The notes under the pieces: generated by a model
The model's database searches: none
Told to the model about the DNA's origin: nothing
The model's input: only the letters and a program-made list of their open reading frames with translations
Virus record (IMG/VR): IMGVR_UViG_3300037606_000121
Location: 1-44,163 of that record
Direction: 5' to 3' (one strand)
Source of the DNA: a virus
Length of the DNA stretch: 44,163 nt
Program-made: the position numbers and the translations under genes
Part shown: positions 1 to 7,487 of the stretch, one piece after another
Layout of the letters: every line of letters begins with the position of its first letter
Position numbering within the stretch: the stretch's first letter is position 1

Positions 1-17
1 CTGGGGATTAGATGACC
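1..17. repeat. Left copy of 17-bp terminal direct repeat
   Basis: The first 17 bases are identical to the last 17 (44147-44163). An exact match placed at both extreme ends is what a circular or circularly permuted genome gives when the contig closes on itself. It could also be a short physical terminal repeat. No gene crosses the junction: bases 1-70 and 44062-44163 hold no ORF I can support. Confidence 0.85.
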
Positions 18-70
18 TGAGCTCGTTTATCGCCGGAAGTACCTTTAAGCCGGGGGGGGGCATGGTGCTG

Positions 71-1009
71 CTACGGCGAGCCGATGAATGACGTGACGTT
101 CGTGCTGCCCCCTGATCCTATCGTGAGTCGCTCCCATACGTTCGTGGTGCCTCGTTTGAATTCGATGACAGATCCTTTCGGAGCGACTAAAGCGGCCATG
201 CCATCAGCCCCTGATGTAGCTGACGTTTTCAAACCACCATATGCAATGTTCACGTCACCGACAGGCACGGTGATGATCCGCATATCAATCACGATGCCAG
301 CCGTTGCAACGAATGAGCCATTGAGGCACAACACATTGAGTGCTGACAATAAAGGATCACTCGGCGCAACAACAACAACAATGCTCATCGAGTACGTAAC
401 AGAGGCACTCGCAGTGACTACCAGCGACGCCCCTGAAAACGAGTAGCCTGAGCGTGTGATACTGACAATCCATGTACCGTCATCGATGTTGAGTGTCGCC
501 AATCCACTTGCGTTCGTCGTGGCGGTGTATGTCTCGACGCCCTTCGTCAGCCTAACAATTGCAGACTGAACTGCTGTAGTGCCATCATCGACCGTCACTG
601 TAATCGTTCTTGCCCCTGAGCCTGCCCCTATTGATGCCCATGAACCTGACCCATGATCGGTAATCAAATCGGCTCGCACTTTTGTGCTGATCTCTGTCAC
701 CGCATCCGCAGCCAAAGCCGCTGCGTTGATTGCATCGGTTGCGACTGCACTTACCAGATCCCCGCTCGGAAACGTAGCCGTAATATCCGTGCAAACGAAC
801 CGTGCAGTTGCAACCGGTGTCGTACCGCTGAGTGCAATCAGTTTATATGTGCCGGCCAGCCCCGTGAACGAAACGGTATACGTGCCCTTCCTGTTCGTTG
901 CTTCGGTTGCCGCCGCTGATCCGGCCTCAACATCACTGCCAGCAGCAAACGCCTTTGCCGTCAGTGTTTGTCCGCCCGATGCCTCAAACTCGATCGTTTG
1001 CGTTGCCAT
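71..1009 (-). CDS. Tail fibre-like structural protein with Ig/carboxypeptidase-regulatory-like fold
   Basis: 312 aa, no signal peptide or membrane segment. It is rich in Thr, Ser, Ala, Gly and Val, as is usual for beta-rich fibre proteins. Residues about 133-200 (ARTITVTVDDGTTAVQSAIV and onward, with NASGLATLNIDDGTW) resemble a carboxypeptidase-regulatory or bacterial Ig-like domain, and a second beta module follows after residue 225. The start is an ATG preceded by an AAGGCG-like site. It is the last gene of the rightmost-to-leftmost transcription order and follows two other fibre-region genes. The function is inferred from composition and position; the exact fibre role is unknown. Confidence 0.55.
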   Translation of the reverse strand: MATQTIEFEASGGQTLTAKAFAAGSDVEAGSAAATEATNRKGTYTVSFTGLAGTYKLIALSGTTPVATARFVCTDITATFPSGDLVSAVATDAINAAALAADAVTEISTKVRADLITDHGSGSWASIGAGSGARTITVTVDDGTTAVQSAIVRLTKGVETYTATTNASGLATLNIDDGTWIVSITRSGYSFSGASLVVTASASVTYSMSIVVVVAPSDPLLSALNVLCLNGSFVATAGIVIDMRIITVPVGDVNIAYGGLKTSATSGADGMAALVAPKGSVIEFKRGTTNVWERLTIGSGGSTNVTSFIGSP

Positions 1010-1019
1010 TGTTTACGCC

Positions 1020-1397
1020 TTAATCGTGTCTCGGAAATTGGGCAGGTCCCACAAGTGACTCGGTCACTGTGTCAATTATCGTGATCTTACTTAACGCATC
1101 TATCACCTGTCCAGATGCTGCTTTCGCCGCTTGGGACGCTGCTGTTTTGCTAGCATATGCCGCCACGATTTCTGTCATATATTTACGCAATCTGTAGCTG
1201 ACATTTCGCAGCGGGGACACTGGCACCTCATCGACTTCATGCAGCCCGTATGCCTCAGAAAACGCCGCAGCAATAACATCGACGATTGGTGTGCCGTCCG
1301 CGAACAAACCGAGCACAGCAGATGCCTCATCGACGATCGTTCCGCCGATGCCACTTGCATCGCAGCCTCTGGTGATTGTGATTGTGATCTTATCCAT
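1020..1397 (-). CDS. Hypothetical protein of the tail-fibre cluster
   Basis: 125 aa, with no family I recognise. The N-terminus (MDKITITITRG) is a beta strand and the rest is mainly helical and alanine-rich. The ATG at 1395-1397 is preceded by AAGGA at a plausible distance. It lies between two fibre-like genes with a 10-bp gap downstream, so it is probably a fibre accessory or assembly protein. That is inference from position only. Confidence 0.55.
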   Translation of the reverse strand: MDKITITITRGCDASGIGGTIVDEASAVLGLFADGTPIVDVIAAAFSEAYGLHEVDEVPVSPLRNVSYRLRKYMTEIVAAYASKTAASQAAKAASGQVIDALSKITIIDTVTESLVGPAQFPRHD

Positions 1398-1451
1398 TAG
1401 TTTTGAATCCTTGGTTCGGCCATGCTTTTGCCTTCGAGGTTGAGTTAAAAA

Positions 1452-2609
1452 TTAAGTTGAGGTGACGACTTCCCAAGCCGTGGTGTATATGTTGATCTTC
1501 CCGGTTGTAGAGTTGAATACAATCATTCCAGCAGTTGGGCTTGCGATAGCGTCACGCTGTGCAGTCGTCATGCGAGGTGGCATGAATGCTTTGGTTGTGG
1601 AAATCACGTCTAGGATGGCGTTGCTGTTAGGTGTTGCCGTGCCAATGCCGACGTTTCCGCTTCCCAAAATTGTCATTTTCTCCGACAATACTTGCAGATC
1701 GGTGCCAGTGGTGGTAGTGGTGCCTGTCTTGAATGATATTGTGCTTGCGGCATTTCCCTTTCCTACCCCTGACGACAGTATAAGCGCACCACCATCTAGG
1801 TTCGGAGTCCCTCCAGCGAAGTTCACCTGCATGTAGATGTCGCCGCTATATACACAAGCGTAGACGTTGCCGTTTGCAGTGGCAGTCATGCCATACCAAA
1901 GTCTCGTAGTTTGGCTGAGAGCAACGAAATTACCCACTCCATTCGTCTGCATGTAGATGTCGCCGCTATATACACAAGCGTAGACGTTGCCGTTGGGAGC
2001 GGTCGTCATGCTAATCCAACCTCTCGTAGTTTGGCTGAGTGGATTGAAGGTAGGGTCAGAACTAGGTGAAGTATTCACCGTGCTGGCAGACGATATAGTT
2101 AAGGATCTTCCCGCAGTTAAGTTGTCTGTGTTTTCGATCCATATCTTTTGGTTTTGAGCATTCCCTAAACTTACTATATTGGTCGGATTCGCCGTACCTA
2201 TCCCTACCTTTCCTGCGGAGTTCACGGCAGCCAACACCGTCCCCGCACTATTCTGCCACTCTCGCAAATTCGCCGTCTGGCCCGGTGCCCCTTTATCCAC
2301 CCCGCAAACGATCGTTGCCCCTTGGGCTGTAATGGTTTGGTGAACCACAGTCGTCGCGTAGACAATTGCGACAGTACCACCGAACGCTCCAGCGTTATTG
2401 AACTGCATCTGGCCTGTTGATCCGCCAACAGCAGCCGCTGCAACCGTCGCCCATGCAGGCAACCCGGCATTCACGGTCAGCACCTGTGCCGCTGTGCCTA
2501 TTGCCAGTTTCGTGAGTGTGCCTGCTGCACCTCTGTAATAGATATCACCGGTCGCATCGCCACCAAATTGTGCGAGAACTGAGGTGTAGGGTAGTGCTTG
2601 TATGCCCAT
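1452..2609 (-). CDS. Tail fibre protein with internal 40-aa tandem repeat
   Basis: 385 aa. Residues about 130-160 and 310-330 carry VGIGTANP/VGIGTATP turns typical of phage fibre and tail-spike shafts. The C-terminal block (AFMPPRMTTAQRDAIASPTA, then a beta-strand ending) matches a trailer common on fibre-like proteins in phages and Bacteroidetes. The middle has two copies of a 40-aa unit containing NGNVYACVYSGDIYMQ, encoded by the DNA repeat at 1827-1994. The start is coupled (TAATG) to a 20-codon ORF upstream. The likely role is receptor contact. The repeat number may vary between relatives. Confidence 0.65.
   Translation of the reverse strand: MGIQALPYTSVLAQFGGDATGDIYYRGAAGTLTKLAIGTAAQVLTVNAGLPAWATVAAAAVGGSTGQMQFNNAGAFGGTVAIVYATTVVHQTITAQGATIVCGVDKGAPGQTANLREWQNSAGTVLAAVNSAGKVGIGTANPTNIVSLGNAQNQKIWIENTDNLTAGRSLTISSASTVNTSPSSDPTFNPLSQTTRGWISMTTAPNGNVYACVYSGDIYMQTNGVGNFVALSQTTRLWYGMTATANGNVYACVYSGDIYMQVNFAGGTPNLDGGALILSSGVGKGNAASTISFKTGTTTTTGTDLQVLSEKMTILGSGNVGIGTATPNSNAILDVISTTKAFMPPRMTTAQRDAIASPTAGMIVFNSTTGKINIYTTAWEVVTST
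1827..1994. repeat. Tandem repeat inside the fibre gene (period 120 bp)
   Basis: Bases 1827-1874 are identical to 1947-1994 (48 bp). The 120-bp period equals 40 codons, so the reading frame is kept. Flanking bases match only partly, so this is an older duplication with one well-conserved core. Confidence 0.9.
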
Positions 2610-2671
2610 TATTTATTCCGTTTTGAATCAAATGCGTCGGCTGCGTGTGTGCGTATGCCTTGTGCGTTCAT
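2609..2671 (-). CDS. Very short ORF (20 aa) coupled to fibre gene
   Basis: The gap between the fibre gene and the 121-aa gene contains an ATG ORF of 20 codons. It begins MNAQGIRTHAA, has an AAGG site in front, and its TAA overlaps the fibre start as TAATG. Its upstream neighbour ORF has the same kind of junction. This may be a real microprotein, or a device that carries ribosomes to the fibre start. Confidence 0.35.
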   Translation of the reverse strand: MNAQGIRTHAADAFDSKRNK

Positions 2672-2675
2672 TTCA

Positions 2676-2771
2676 TTACCTTGGTTTCCGTGAAAACGAG
2701 CACTTGCAGGACACTGATTCCCTGCCACATTTTCGGCACACGATGCCGATGATGCAAATAATAAATCTCAT
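2676..2771 (-). CDS. Short Cys-rich ORF (31 aa)
   Basis: The ATG at 2769-2771 overlaps the stop of the upstream 121-aa gene as TAATG. The peptide begins with a hydrophobic stretch (MRFIICIIGIVC) followed by a CxxC and a CxC and a basic tail. It could be a small membrane or secreted peptide in the lysis region. The evidence is only the junction geometry and composition. Confidence 0.35.
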   Translation of the reverse strand: MRFIICIIGIVCRKCGRESVSCKCSFSRKPR

Positions 2772-3136
2772 TACTTTTCCGCCCGATGGTCCAGATCCGT
2801 TTTCTTTGTAGCCTCTTGAAATCCTTGTATCCAGCCCTTCAGTGTGCCAACAGACCCCGATAATTCAATCACCGTTTCCACCAGTTGATCCACCTTCAGC
2901 GAAGTCTTTACGTGTTCTTCTTCACACCGCAAGAACGCCATGTCGTTCTTGCGTTCCTGTGCCGTGTTGCGAGCCCACAAAATCTTCACGGCCGTTCCGA
3001 TTGCGCCAAACGCAGCCATAGCTACACCGATCACAGCGGGGTTAGACGCGTCGATCATTGTTGTTCCAATCATCAGTGAGGCGAGTGCTCCGATCGTTAC
3101 GTTTTCTATCAGATCACTCAGCTGTTCCGATATCAT
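2771..3136 (-). CDS. Small membrane protein with coiled-coil tail, holin/lysis candidate
   Basis: 121 aa. Hydrophobic segments at residues about 12-28 and 33-53 (GVAMAAFGAIGTAVKIL) are followed by a charged region and a C-terminal helix of heptad character from residue about 75. Two adjacent membrane helices plus a coiled coil fit holin-like or haemolysin-XhlA-like phage proteins. Neighbours are other small membrane proteins and a protease. No specific family is recognised. Confidence 0.55.
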   Translation of the reverse strand: MISEQLSDLIENVTIGALASLMIGTTMIDASNPAVIGVAMAAFGAIGTAVKILWARNTAQERKNDMAFLRCEEEHVKTSLKVDQLVETVIELSGSVGTLKGWIQGFQEATKKTDLDHRAEK

Positions 3137-3138
3137 TT

Positions 3139-3510
3139 TTATTTGTTTCCTGCTGTCACAACGACTGAATCATCACCAGCAATGAACATATCCCACAACC
3201 ACTCTGCCACACTGATCGCCAAAGCGTACTGCGGAAATGCAGTGCCCAAAATCAGCATCAGGAACCGCACAAAAGGCGGCACCTGTGATATCTGCCTGAT
3301 TGCCTCTTCTCGCGTTCGTGGCGGATTATCTGAGTTTAGCAGATCGACGCCGCGCAACACCAACGACTCAACCGACTGACGCTTTCGATTCCGCTCGTCT
3401 CGGTCCTTTTTCTTCCAGTTTGCGGCCCCAACGTAGTCGAAACAATCGAAACGATAGACGGCTGTCTGTATTATCGATTGCGTTTGTTGTGCTGTGAATT
3501 TTCGCGTCAC
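3139..3510 (-). CDS. Hypothetical protein with C-terminal hydrophobic segment
   Basis: 123 aa if started at the GTG at 3508-3510, which overlaps the stop of the preceding gene as GTGA; this start is preferred to one further upstream. The N-terminal half is polar and basic. Residues about 80-112 (FVRFLMLILGTAFPQYALAI) form one or two membrane segments. It lies in the lysis region. The function is unknown. Confidence 0.5.
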   Translation of the reverse strand: MTRKFTAQQTQSIIQTAVYRFDCFDYVGAANWKKKDRDERNRKRQSVESLVLRGVDLLNSDNPPRTREEAIRQISQVPPFVRFLMLILGTAFPQYALAISVAEWLWDMFIAGDDSVVVTAGNK

Positions 3511-3713
3511 TTGTCGCCCCACGTGATCGGTAGTGAGGTCAACTGCCGGATCACCATAGTCACGATGCCATTGACCGCAATCAATCCGCTCACCCATGTC
3601 GGATGATCCGCGATAAGTTGAGACCCTGCGATAGCTGTAATGATGCCGACGATCAACTGCAACGCTCCGAGGATATTGGTTTTTGACGTCCATCCGCTTT
3701 GTGTTTTTGCCAC
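3507..3713 (-). CDS. Small two-helix membrane protein, candidate holin
   Basis: 68 aa, GTG start with a GGGGAG ribosome site. Residues about 14-33 and 40-56 are hydrophobic, separated by a polar turn, and the C-terminus carries RQLTSLPI. Short phage proteins with this layout are often annotated as putative holins. The neighbouring protease and lipoprotein support a lysis role, but holin function is inferred. Confidence 0.5.
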   Translation of the reverse strand: MAKTQSGWTSKTNILGALQLIVGIITAIAGSQLIADHPTWVSGLIAVNGIVTMVIRQLTSLPITWGDK

Positions 3714-3714
3714 T

Positions 3715-4005
3715 TTACTCCCCTGTTATGATTACGATTGATGCCCACATGCCGACTGTAAATTCGATGCGATCCTTGTACTGCCTGACCTCGCCTATCG
3801 TTGCGTTTGGCCCCGGTGTCTCAACACTGACAGGCTTTGAAAACACCCATCGAATATGATCTGACTCACGGACAGCCACCGGCAGGGCACCGCTGCCGAG
3901 ACGCACTTCGCGCCCGCCGATTGTAATTTTGCCCGCATGAAACAGTTCGAAAATTTGAGCGGCTGCCGGTGTTGGAATTCGTTCCGTGATTTTGAGCAGT
4001 GGCAT
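3715..4005 (-). CDS. Hypothetical protein, lysis region
   Basis: 96 aa from the ATG at 4003-4005, which has GGAG nine bases upstream. The longer in-frame reading upstream is a shadow of the lipoprotein gene. The protein is soluble, with mixed alpha/beta character, and I do not recognise the family. Its first 140 bases overlap the 3' end of the lipoprotein gene in another frame, an unusually long overlap for this genome. Confidence 0.6.
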   Translation of the reverse strand: MPLLKITERIPTPAAAQIFELFHAGKITIGGREVRLGSGALPVAVRESDHIRWVFSKPVSVETPGPNATIGEVRQYKDRIEFTVGMWASIVIITGE

Positions 4006-4663
4006 TTGTGCTGACTCCGTGAACTGATTGCAGATGTTCCGACAGGTTGCCCGGCCAAGTCCACTGCCCACCTCCATGCAGCGAATTGTGCAGGGCAACC
4101 TGATCGGAGTGAGACATTAAAGCACGCGGCGCAGAGTTGTACTGAGTTCCGACGACTGCTCGTTGTATCGGCTCGCCGAATTCATAGGGCACGTAAGGCA
4201 CGCGAAAACCAAACCGGCTCTGACATTGATTGATCGTGAGCACGTTCGATTCTGGCCAGCCCTTGGCAATGAACTTAGCTTTGGCCGCTGGACATGCGGC
4301 ACACCACGGCTCACTGACCAGATACCATTGGCGAGTTGAAAGAATAACGCCAGTGGTCTCCGATGTAGAATCCGTCGTTACGGAAGGTTGCGATTCTTTC
4401 GCGACCACTGGCGTTAGTTCAGACTGGATCACCTCCTCTTCTTTCGGAGTTTCGGCAACGGTCTGTGATGCTTTCAGCGTTTCAATTGCGTCTGCGATCG
4501 ACGTTAGTGCGGTTGTATTTTCGCGCAGGATGCCAATCGTTTCGTCCTGCTTTGTGACGACCACATCGCCTGACGTTCGCAGCAGAGTTTTGAGCTCGCG
4601 AACATCGGCATTGTCAACCGCTGAACAGCCTGCGAGTGCGAGTAGAAGTAGCCAGTGTTTCAT
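3866..4663 (-). CDS. Lipoprotein with thioredoxin-like CxxC motif
   Basis: 265 aa from the ATG at 4661-4663 (AGGA upstream, ATGA overlap with the protease gene). It begins MKHWLLLLALAGCS, a signal peptide with lipobox LAGC, so export and lipidation are expected. A helical coiled segment (residues about 20-65) and an acidic linker follow. Then comes WCAACPAAK, a WCxxC thioredoxin-like active site. LHGGGQWTWPG lies near residue 200. The last 50 or so residues overlap the next gene in another frame and look like shadow sequence, so the true end may differ. Acting with the protease on envelope proteins would be plausible, but that is inference. Confidence 0.65.
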   Translation of the reverse strand: MKHWLLLLALAGCSAVDNADVRELKTLLRTSGDVVVTKQDETIGILRENTTALTSIADAIETLKASQTVAETPKEEEVIQSELTPVVAKESQPSVTTDSTSETTGVILSTRQWYLVSEPWCAACPAAKAKFIAKGWPESNVLTINQCQSRFGFRVPYVPYEFGEPIQRAVVGTQYNSAPRALMSHSDQVALHNSLHGGGQWTWPGNLSEHLQSVHGVSTNATAQNHGTNSNTGSRSNFRTVSCGQNYNRRARSASRQRCPAGGCP

Positions 4664-5487
4664 ATCCGTAGATCCTTTTGAATTTGAGCCAAGGTGTACT
4701 CTCGCGGCTTCATGTTGGGCATGTCTGACAGGCCAACGAATGTTGTGTTTCGCGATTGTAGCATCTGCCTGATTGCCGTTGGCGACCATTCCGCCCAGCC
4801 GTTTTGGCCCCAGTTGTTATCCCATGAATTCAGAATCCACGCATATGGCTCGCCGTTTTTATCGACCCGCTCCGAGAGGCACAATGCACAAATTGAATGA
4901 CCGCCGCCACCGCTGCCTGAATATGATTCAACTAGCGGACGATCAACGCTTGAATTCCATGCAATGCCCTGATGAATTCCGCCAAGCCCTGCCCCCAAAA
5001 ACGTGCGGTAGCCGTCATAGCTCGTGATGGCAACGCTGCTTCCAACAACGTAGTGCTTCGCGTCGGCAAGCACAGCTTGGTAGTTCTGCGGACGTGCTGG
5101 ATTGTAGTTGCTTGGATACTTCCAGAGTTCTTCGCGGCACAACCCTACCGTCTTTGCGAGACGAACGCCGCCGCCAATCGTTGACCCACTGTCGCCACGA
5201 ATTCCGTCAAGTCGCTGCGTCTCGTAATAGCCCATTGCTCGCGATAGTTGAAACCACTCCGGCTTGCCTTGTATCACGACGTAAATCCACTCAAGGACAG
5301 ACGACAGCGAATGCCCGGCACATGCCCCCTGGCGCGATTGGTTCTCGACGATTGCCAACTCTCGCGGGTCTAAACGGACCTCGTTGTATGTGCCACGCAT
5401 CGCGAGAACAGCAGTCTCGCGCGGCAGTGACGCAATGAAACTAAGGTCCTCTAATTCGATCGGATACCCTTTGAAGTCGCCGCTCAT
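4660..5487 (-). CDS. Papain-like (C1 family) cysteine protease
   Basis: 275 aa without a signal peptide. The three C1-peptidase blocks are in order: Q53/C56 in NQSRQGACAGHS (oxyanion Gln and nucleophile Cys), H197 in GGGGHSICALC, and N220 in ILNSWDNNWGQNGW, the usual Asn-Ser-Trp environment. Papain-like peptidases cleave proteins. It sits between lysis-type membrane genes, and I see no peptidoglycan hydrolase anywhere in the genome, so it may replace the endolysin or act on a protein-rich host envelope. It overlaps both neighbours by 4 bp. Confidence 0.8.
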   Translation of the reverse strand: MSGDFKGYPIELEDLSFIASLPRETAVLAMRGTYNEVRLDPRELAIVENQSRQGACAGHSLSSVLEWIYVVIQGKPEWFQLSRAMGYYETQRLDGIRGDSGSTIGGGVRLAKTVGLCREELWKYPSNYNPARPQNYQAVLADAKHYVVGSSVAITSYDGYRTFLGAGLGGIHQGIAWNSSVDRPLVESYSGSGGGGHSICALCLSERVDKNGEPYAWILNSWDNNWGQNGWAEWSPTAIRQMLQSRNTTFVGLSDMPNMKPREYTLAQIQKDLRI

Positions 5488-5816
5488 TTTGCACCTTCCA
5501 GACTGTCAGCCAATTGGCTCAACGTACCGCTGTCAATCGACTTTCCGACGATGTCCGTGTACGGCTCCCAATCTTTGGTTCGCGATGTTGATCGCAGGTC
5601 ATTGACAAATTTCACCACAGCCCGCTTGTCGTCGATCGTCTGTGCAGGCATCGTAGCAGCCTGCCTCAGAATCGTGACCTGAGAGACTCGATCCGCTACA
5701 TGGCATTGACGAAGGATGTCCCCGGCTGGCACAGGCACAACCTGGCCGCCACCGTCCGGCAAAAGCAATAGCAACACCGCCGCGATTATCGACGCCCAGC
5801 CCGCTTTGTGGCTCAT
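5484..5816 (-). CDS. Small exported/anchored hypothetical protein
   Basis: 110 aa. Residues 8-20 (ASIIAAVLLLLLP) form a single hydrophobic segment that can be a signal peptide or N-terminal anchor. The remainder is soluble and helical. It overlaps the protease gene by 4 bp and the next gene upstream by 4 bp, so it belongs to one translationally coupled block. A Rz/spanin-like or holin-accessory role is possible but not shown. Confidence 0.55.
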   Translation of the reverse strand: MSHKAGWASIIAAVLLLLLPDGGGQVVPVPAGDILRQCHVADRVSQVTILRQAATMPAQTIDDKRAVVKFVNDLRSTSRTKDWEPYTDIVGKSIDSGTLSQLADSLEGAK

Positions 5817-6172
5817 GCGATCACCGGATGCACGGCCAGTGTCGCCTCAGATTTCGCTACCTGTGCCTCGGTCTTGCCAGCAACGGCATACAGCCATCGT
5901 GTTGCGTCGCTGGCCTGTGGCGAGGATGACTTTATCGCTGCGAGATAATCAGTGGTGCCATCCGGCGCTGGCTGGTCACTGCTACGCTCGCCGACTGGGA
6001 TTGCATTGGCTGGATTCGCCGCGGTGCTCAATCGAGATTTGAGCCACACCCACAATTTTCCGAGTGCAGGGCCACCGAACGACGTCGCTGCCATGAGACC
6101 GAGTATTGCGATCAGGATAGGCTTTGCCGATCCAAAAATACTCTGCCAGTCGATTTCGATTGCTGCAAACAT
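5813..6172 (-). CDS. Small membrane protein, lysis region
   Basis: 119 aa. One strong membrane helix lies at residues about 17-38 (AKPILIAILGLMAATSF). It is followed by a basic stretch, a proline/serine-rich linker and a C-terminal helix. Ten bases upstream of the ATG is a GC-rich hairpin (6182-6210) whose 3' arm contains the G-rich ribosome-binding stretch, so translation may be controlled by folding. Confidence 0.55.
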   Translation of the reverse strand: MFAAIEIDWQSIFGSAKPILIAILGLMAATSFGGPALGKLWVWLKSRLSTAANPANAIPVGERSSDQPAPDGTTDYLAAIKSSSPQASDATRWLYAVAGKTEAQVAKSEATLAVHPVIA

Positions 6173-6181
6173 TGCAAAGAT

Positions 6182-6210
6182 CCCCCGCAGAAACTAAATC
6201 TCTGCGGGGG
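6182..6210 (-). promoter_or_regulatory. Hairpin covering the ribosome site of the 119-aa membrane gene
   Basis: A perfect 10-bp stem (CCCCCGCAGA at 6182-6191 with TCTGCGGGGG at 6201-6210) has a 9-base loop. In the minus-strand RNA the 3' arm, GCGGGGG, is the only Shine-Dalgarno-like sequence before the ATG at 6170-6172. No T-run follows, so it is not a standard terminator. Sequestering the ribosome site fits better. Confidence 0.55.
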
Positions 6211-6239
6211 AGTATGGCAAGCGAAATTGCGATTGTCAA
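6211..6239 (-). promoter_or_regulatory. Weak candidate promoter for the lysis/fibre genes
   Basis: The minus strand reads TTGACA at 6239-6234, then 17 bases, then CATACT at 6216-6211. The -35 is perfect and the -10 is poor. The predicted start would fall inside the 6182-6210 hairpin, which argues against it. Confidence 0.25.
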
Positions 6240-6273
6240 TAACGCTGTTATTCCTTGCGACTCGTCACGCTCG

Positions 6274-6891
6274 TCAGATGCCAGCCCTGATGACAGTATC
6301 TCTGGTGCTGATTGCGTGAACGTGCATCCAAGATTCTGGCCGGCAGTTACCCTCCATTGCTCGCCATTTTTTTCCGTCGTCACTCACAAGCCATGTCGTC
6401 AGCGTGACGGTTTTTGTTTCTGGGGATGCTGGCACAGCGACCGGCAGGTCCACGCGAAGGCATCGGATTTTGCACCCTAATTCACGGGCAGCACATCCGG
6501 CGGATTGATCCACGGCATACCATTTTGGACTTTGTTTTGGGCTTAGTTGGAATTGGAGGAAATCCACGCCCCTTCGCAGTGCATGATCCGGGTCGGTGAT
6601 CTCGACCCAATCCTGTTTGGGCCACTCGAACGAATCGCAGCCTTCGATCTGCGTCCAGCCTGTTGTGTCCAAATCCTTCCAGAACATGCCAATCGGCTCG
6701 TTTTCCAGCACAGTCCGGCCATCTGCCCGAATGCCGATGATGTGGCATATCTCGCCAGTTTCGTCTTCCCACCACTCGCCGGCCTGTGGTTTTTTCCGTT
6801 CTACTTTTGTCATCGTCTCTTCCTTTTGTTTTTCACCCAAATTCACGCGGAGCAACACTGCCCCGCTGTGATCAATTGTTATTCCGCTCAT
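6274..6891 (-). CDS. Hypothetical protein (tryptophan-rich, phage-type)
   Basis: 205 aa from the ATG at 6889-6891, which overlaps the upstream stop as ATGA. A second in-frame ATG at 6811-6813 has a better ribosome site (AGGAAGAG), giving a 179-aa form; both may be used. Motifs include GEWWEDETGEICHIIG near the start and KWRAMEGNCRPESW near the end. I know no function. Confidence 0.55.
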   Translation of the reverse strand: MSGITIDHSGAVLLRVNLGEKQKEETMTKVERKKPQAGEWWEDETGEICHIIGIRADGRTVLENEPIGMFWKDLDTTGWTQIEGCDSFEWPKQDWVEITDPDHALRRGVDFLQFQLSPKQSPKWYAVDQSAGCAARELGCKIRCLRVDLPVAVPASPETKTVTLTTWLVSDDGKKWRAMEGNCRPESWMHVHAISTRDTVIRAGI

Positions 6892-7106
6892 GTCAGATTG
6901 TTGTGCCCATCATAGTCCAGCATCGATGACTCCGGCTCGCCTGATGTCGCCGCCCTGTCCTTCACATCGAAGACTGGCATGTCTCCGCATCGAACCATCC
7001 GCAGCGCCCGCTCGATCAGATTCAATGGCAGGTGCTTGTATCGCTCTGGCATTTCGTGGCCGAACTGCCGCCGCCATGCGTCTTGTAAGTTTTCCAGTTT
7101 ATTCAT
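6888..7106 (-). CDS. Small hypothetical protein
   Basis: 72 aa from the ATG at 7104-7106, with AAGGAG eight bases upstream. The upstream in-frame extension lacks a ribosome site. It is helical, with LQDAWRRQFGHEMPERYKHL, and ends in a polar tail. It is coupled to the next gene by an ATGA overlap. Bases 7107-7229 upstream hold only its leader. Confidence 0.5.
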   Translation of the reverse strand: MNKLENLQDAWRRQFGHEMPERYKHLPLNLIERALRMVRCGDMPVFDVKDRAATSGEPESSMLDYDGHNNLT

Positions 7107-7229
7107 TTTTTTACTCCTTGGGTTTTTCACTCGCTTACCGCAATCCACAAAATCCAGCCGAGTTTGCGAGCATCGGCTTTTGAAGTGGAAAGTCAGCCAC
7201 GCAAACCGGCTGATTTTAAACGTTATTGC

Positions 7230-7457
7230 TCAGCCATTCAGTGATTGCGCGTGCTCAATAGCATCGCTGATTGTCTCTGACAACGTCTCTCGGTTCGACG
7301 CAAATTCTTCGTTCACGCCGTCCACTTCCAACGTGACAACGCCTGATCCTTGGCTTAGGTCAATCCTGATAAGACAGTCCTACGGCAGCGACTTGCACGC
7401 ATCGTCGACTGCTGCGGAAAGTTTAGCATTCTCCAGCCTTGCTTCTAATGCGTCCAT
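7230..7457 (-). pseudogene. Gene of 75 codons interrupted by an in-frame TAG
   Basis: The ATG at 7455-7457 opens MDALEARLENAKLSAAVDDA. At codon 26 (7380-7382) there is a TAG, after which the same frame continues for 49 good codons (for example GSGVVTLEVDGVNEEFA) to a TGA at 7230-7232. Both halves look coding. TAG is an ordinary stop for many genes here, so genome-wide recoding is unlikely. A point mutation, sequence error or read-through are the options. Confidence 0.55.
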
Positions 7458-7487
7458 AATCCACCTGTCAAAATAACAAAATTGTTG

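Noticed and set aside
84-446. Plus-strand ORFs opposite fibre, early and late genes
   Set aside because: They mirror minus-strand genes, lack ribosome sites and would run against an otherwise single-direction genome.
7380-7382. Use of TAG as a sense codon (alternative code)
   Set aside because: Several well-formed genes, such as those ending at 71, 8411, 12201 and 19773, use TAG as a normal stop at sensible lengths, so general TAG recoding is not supported.
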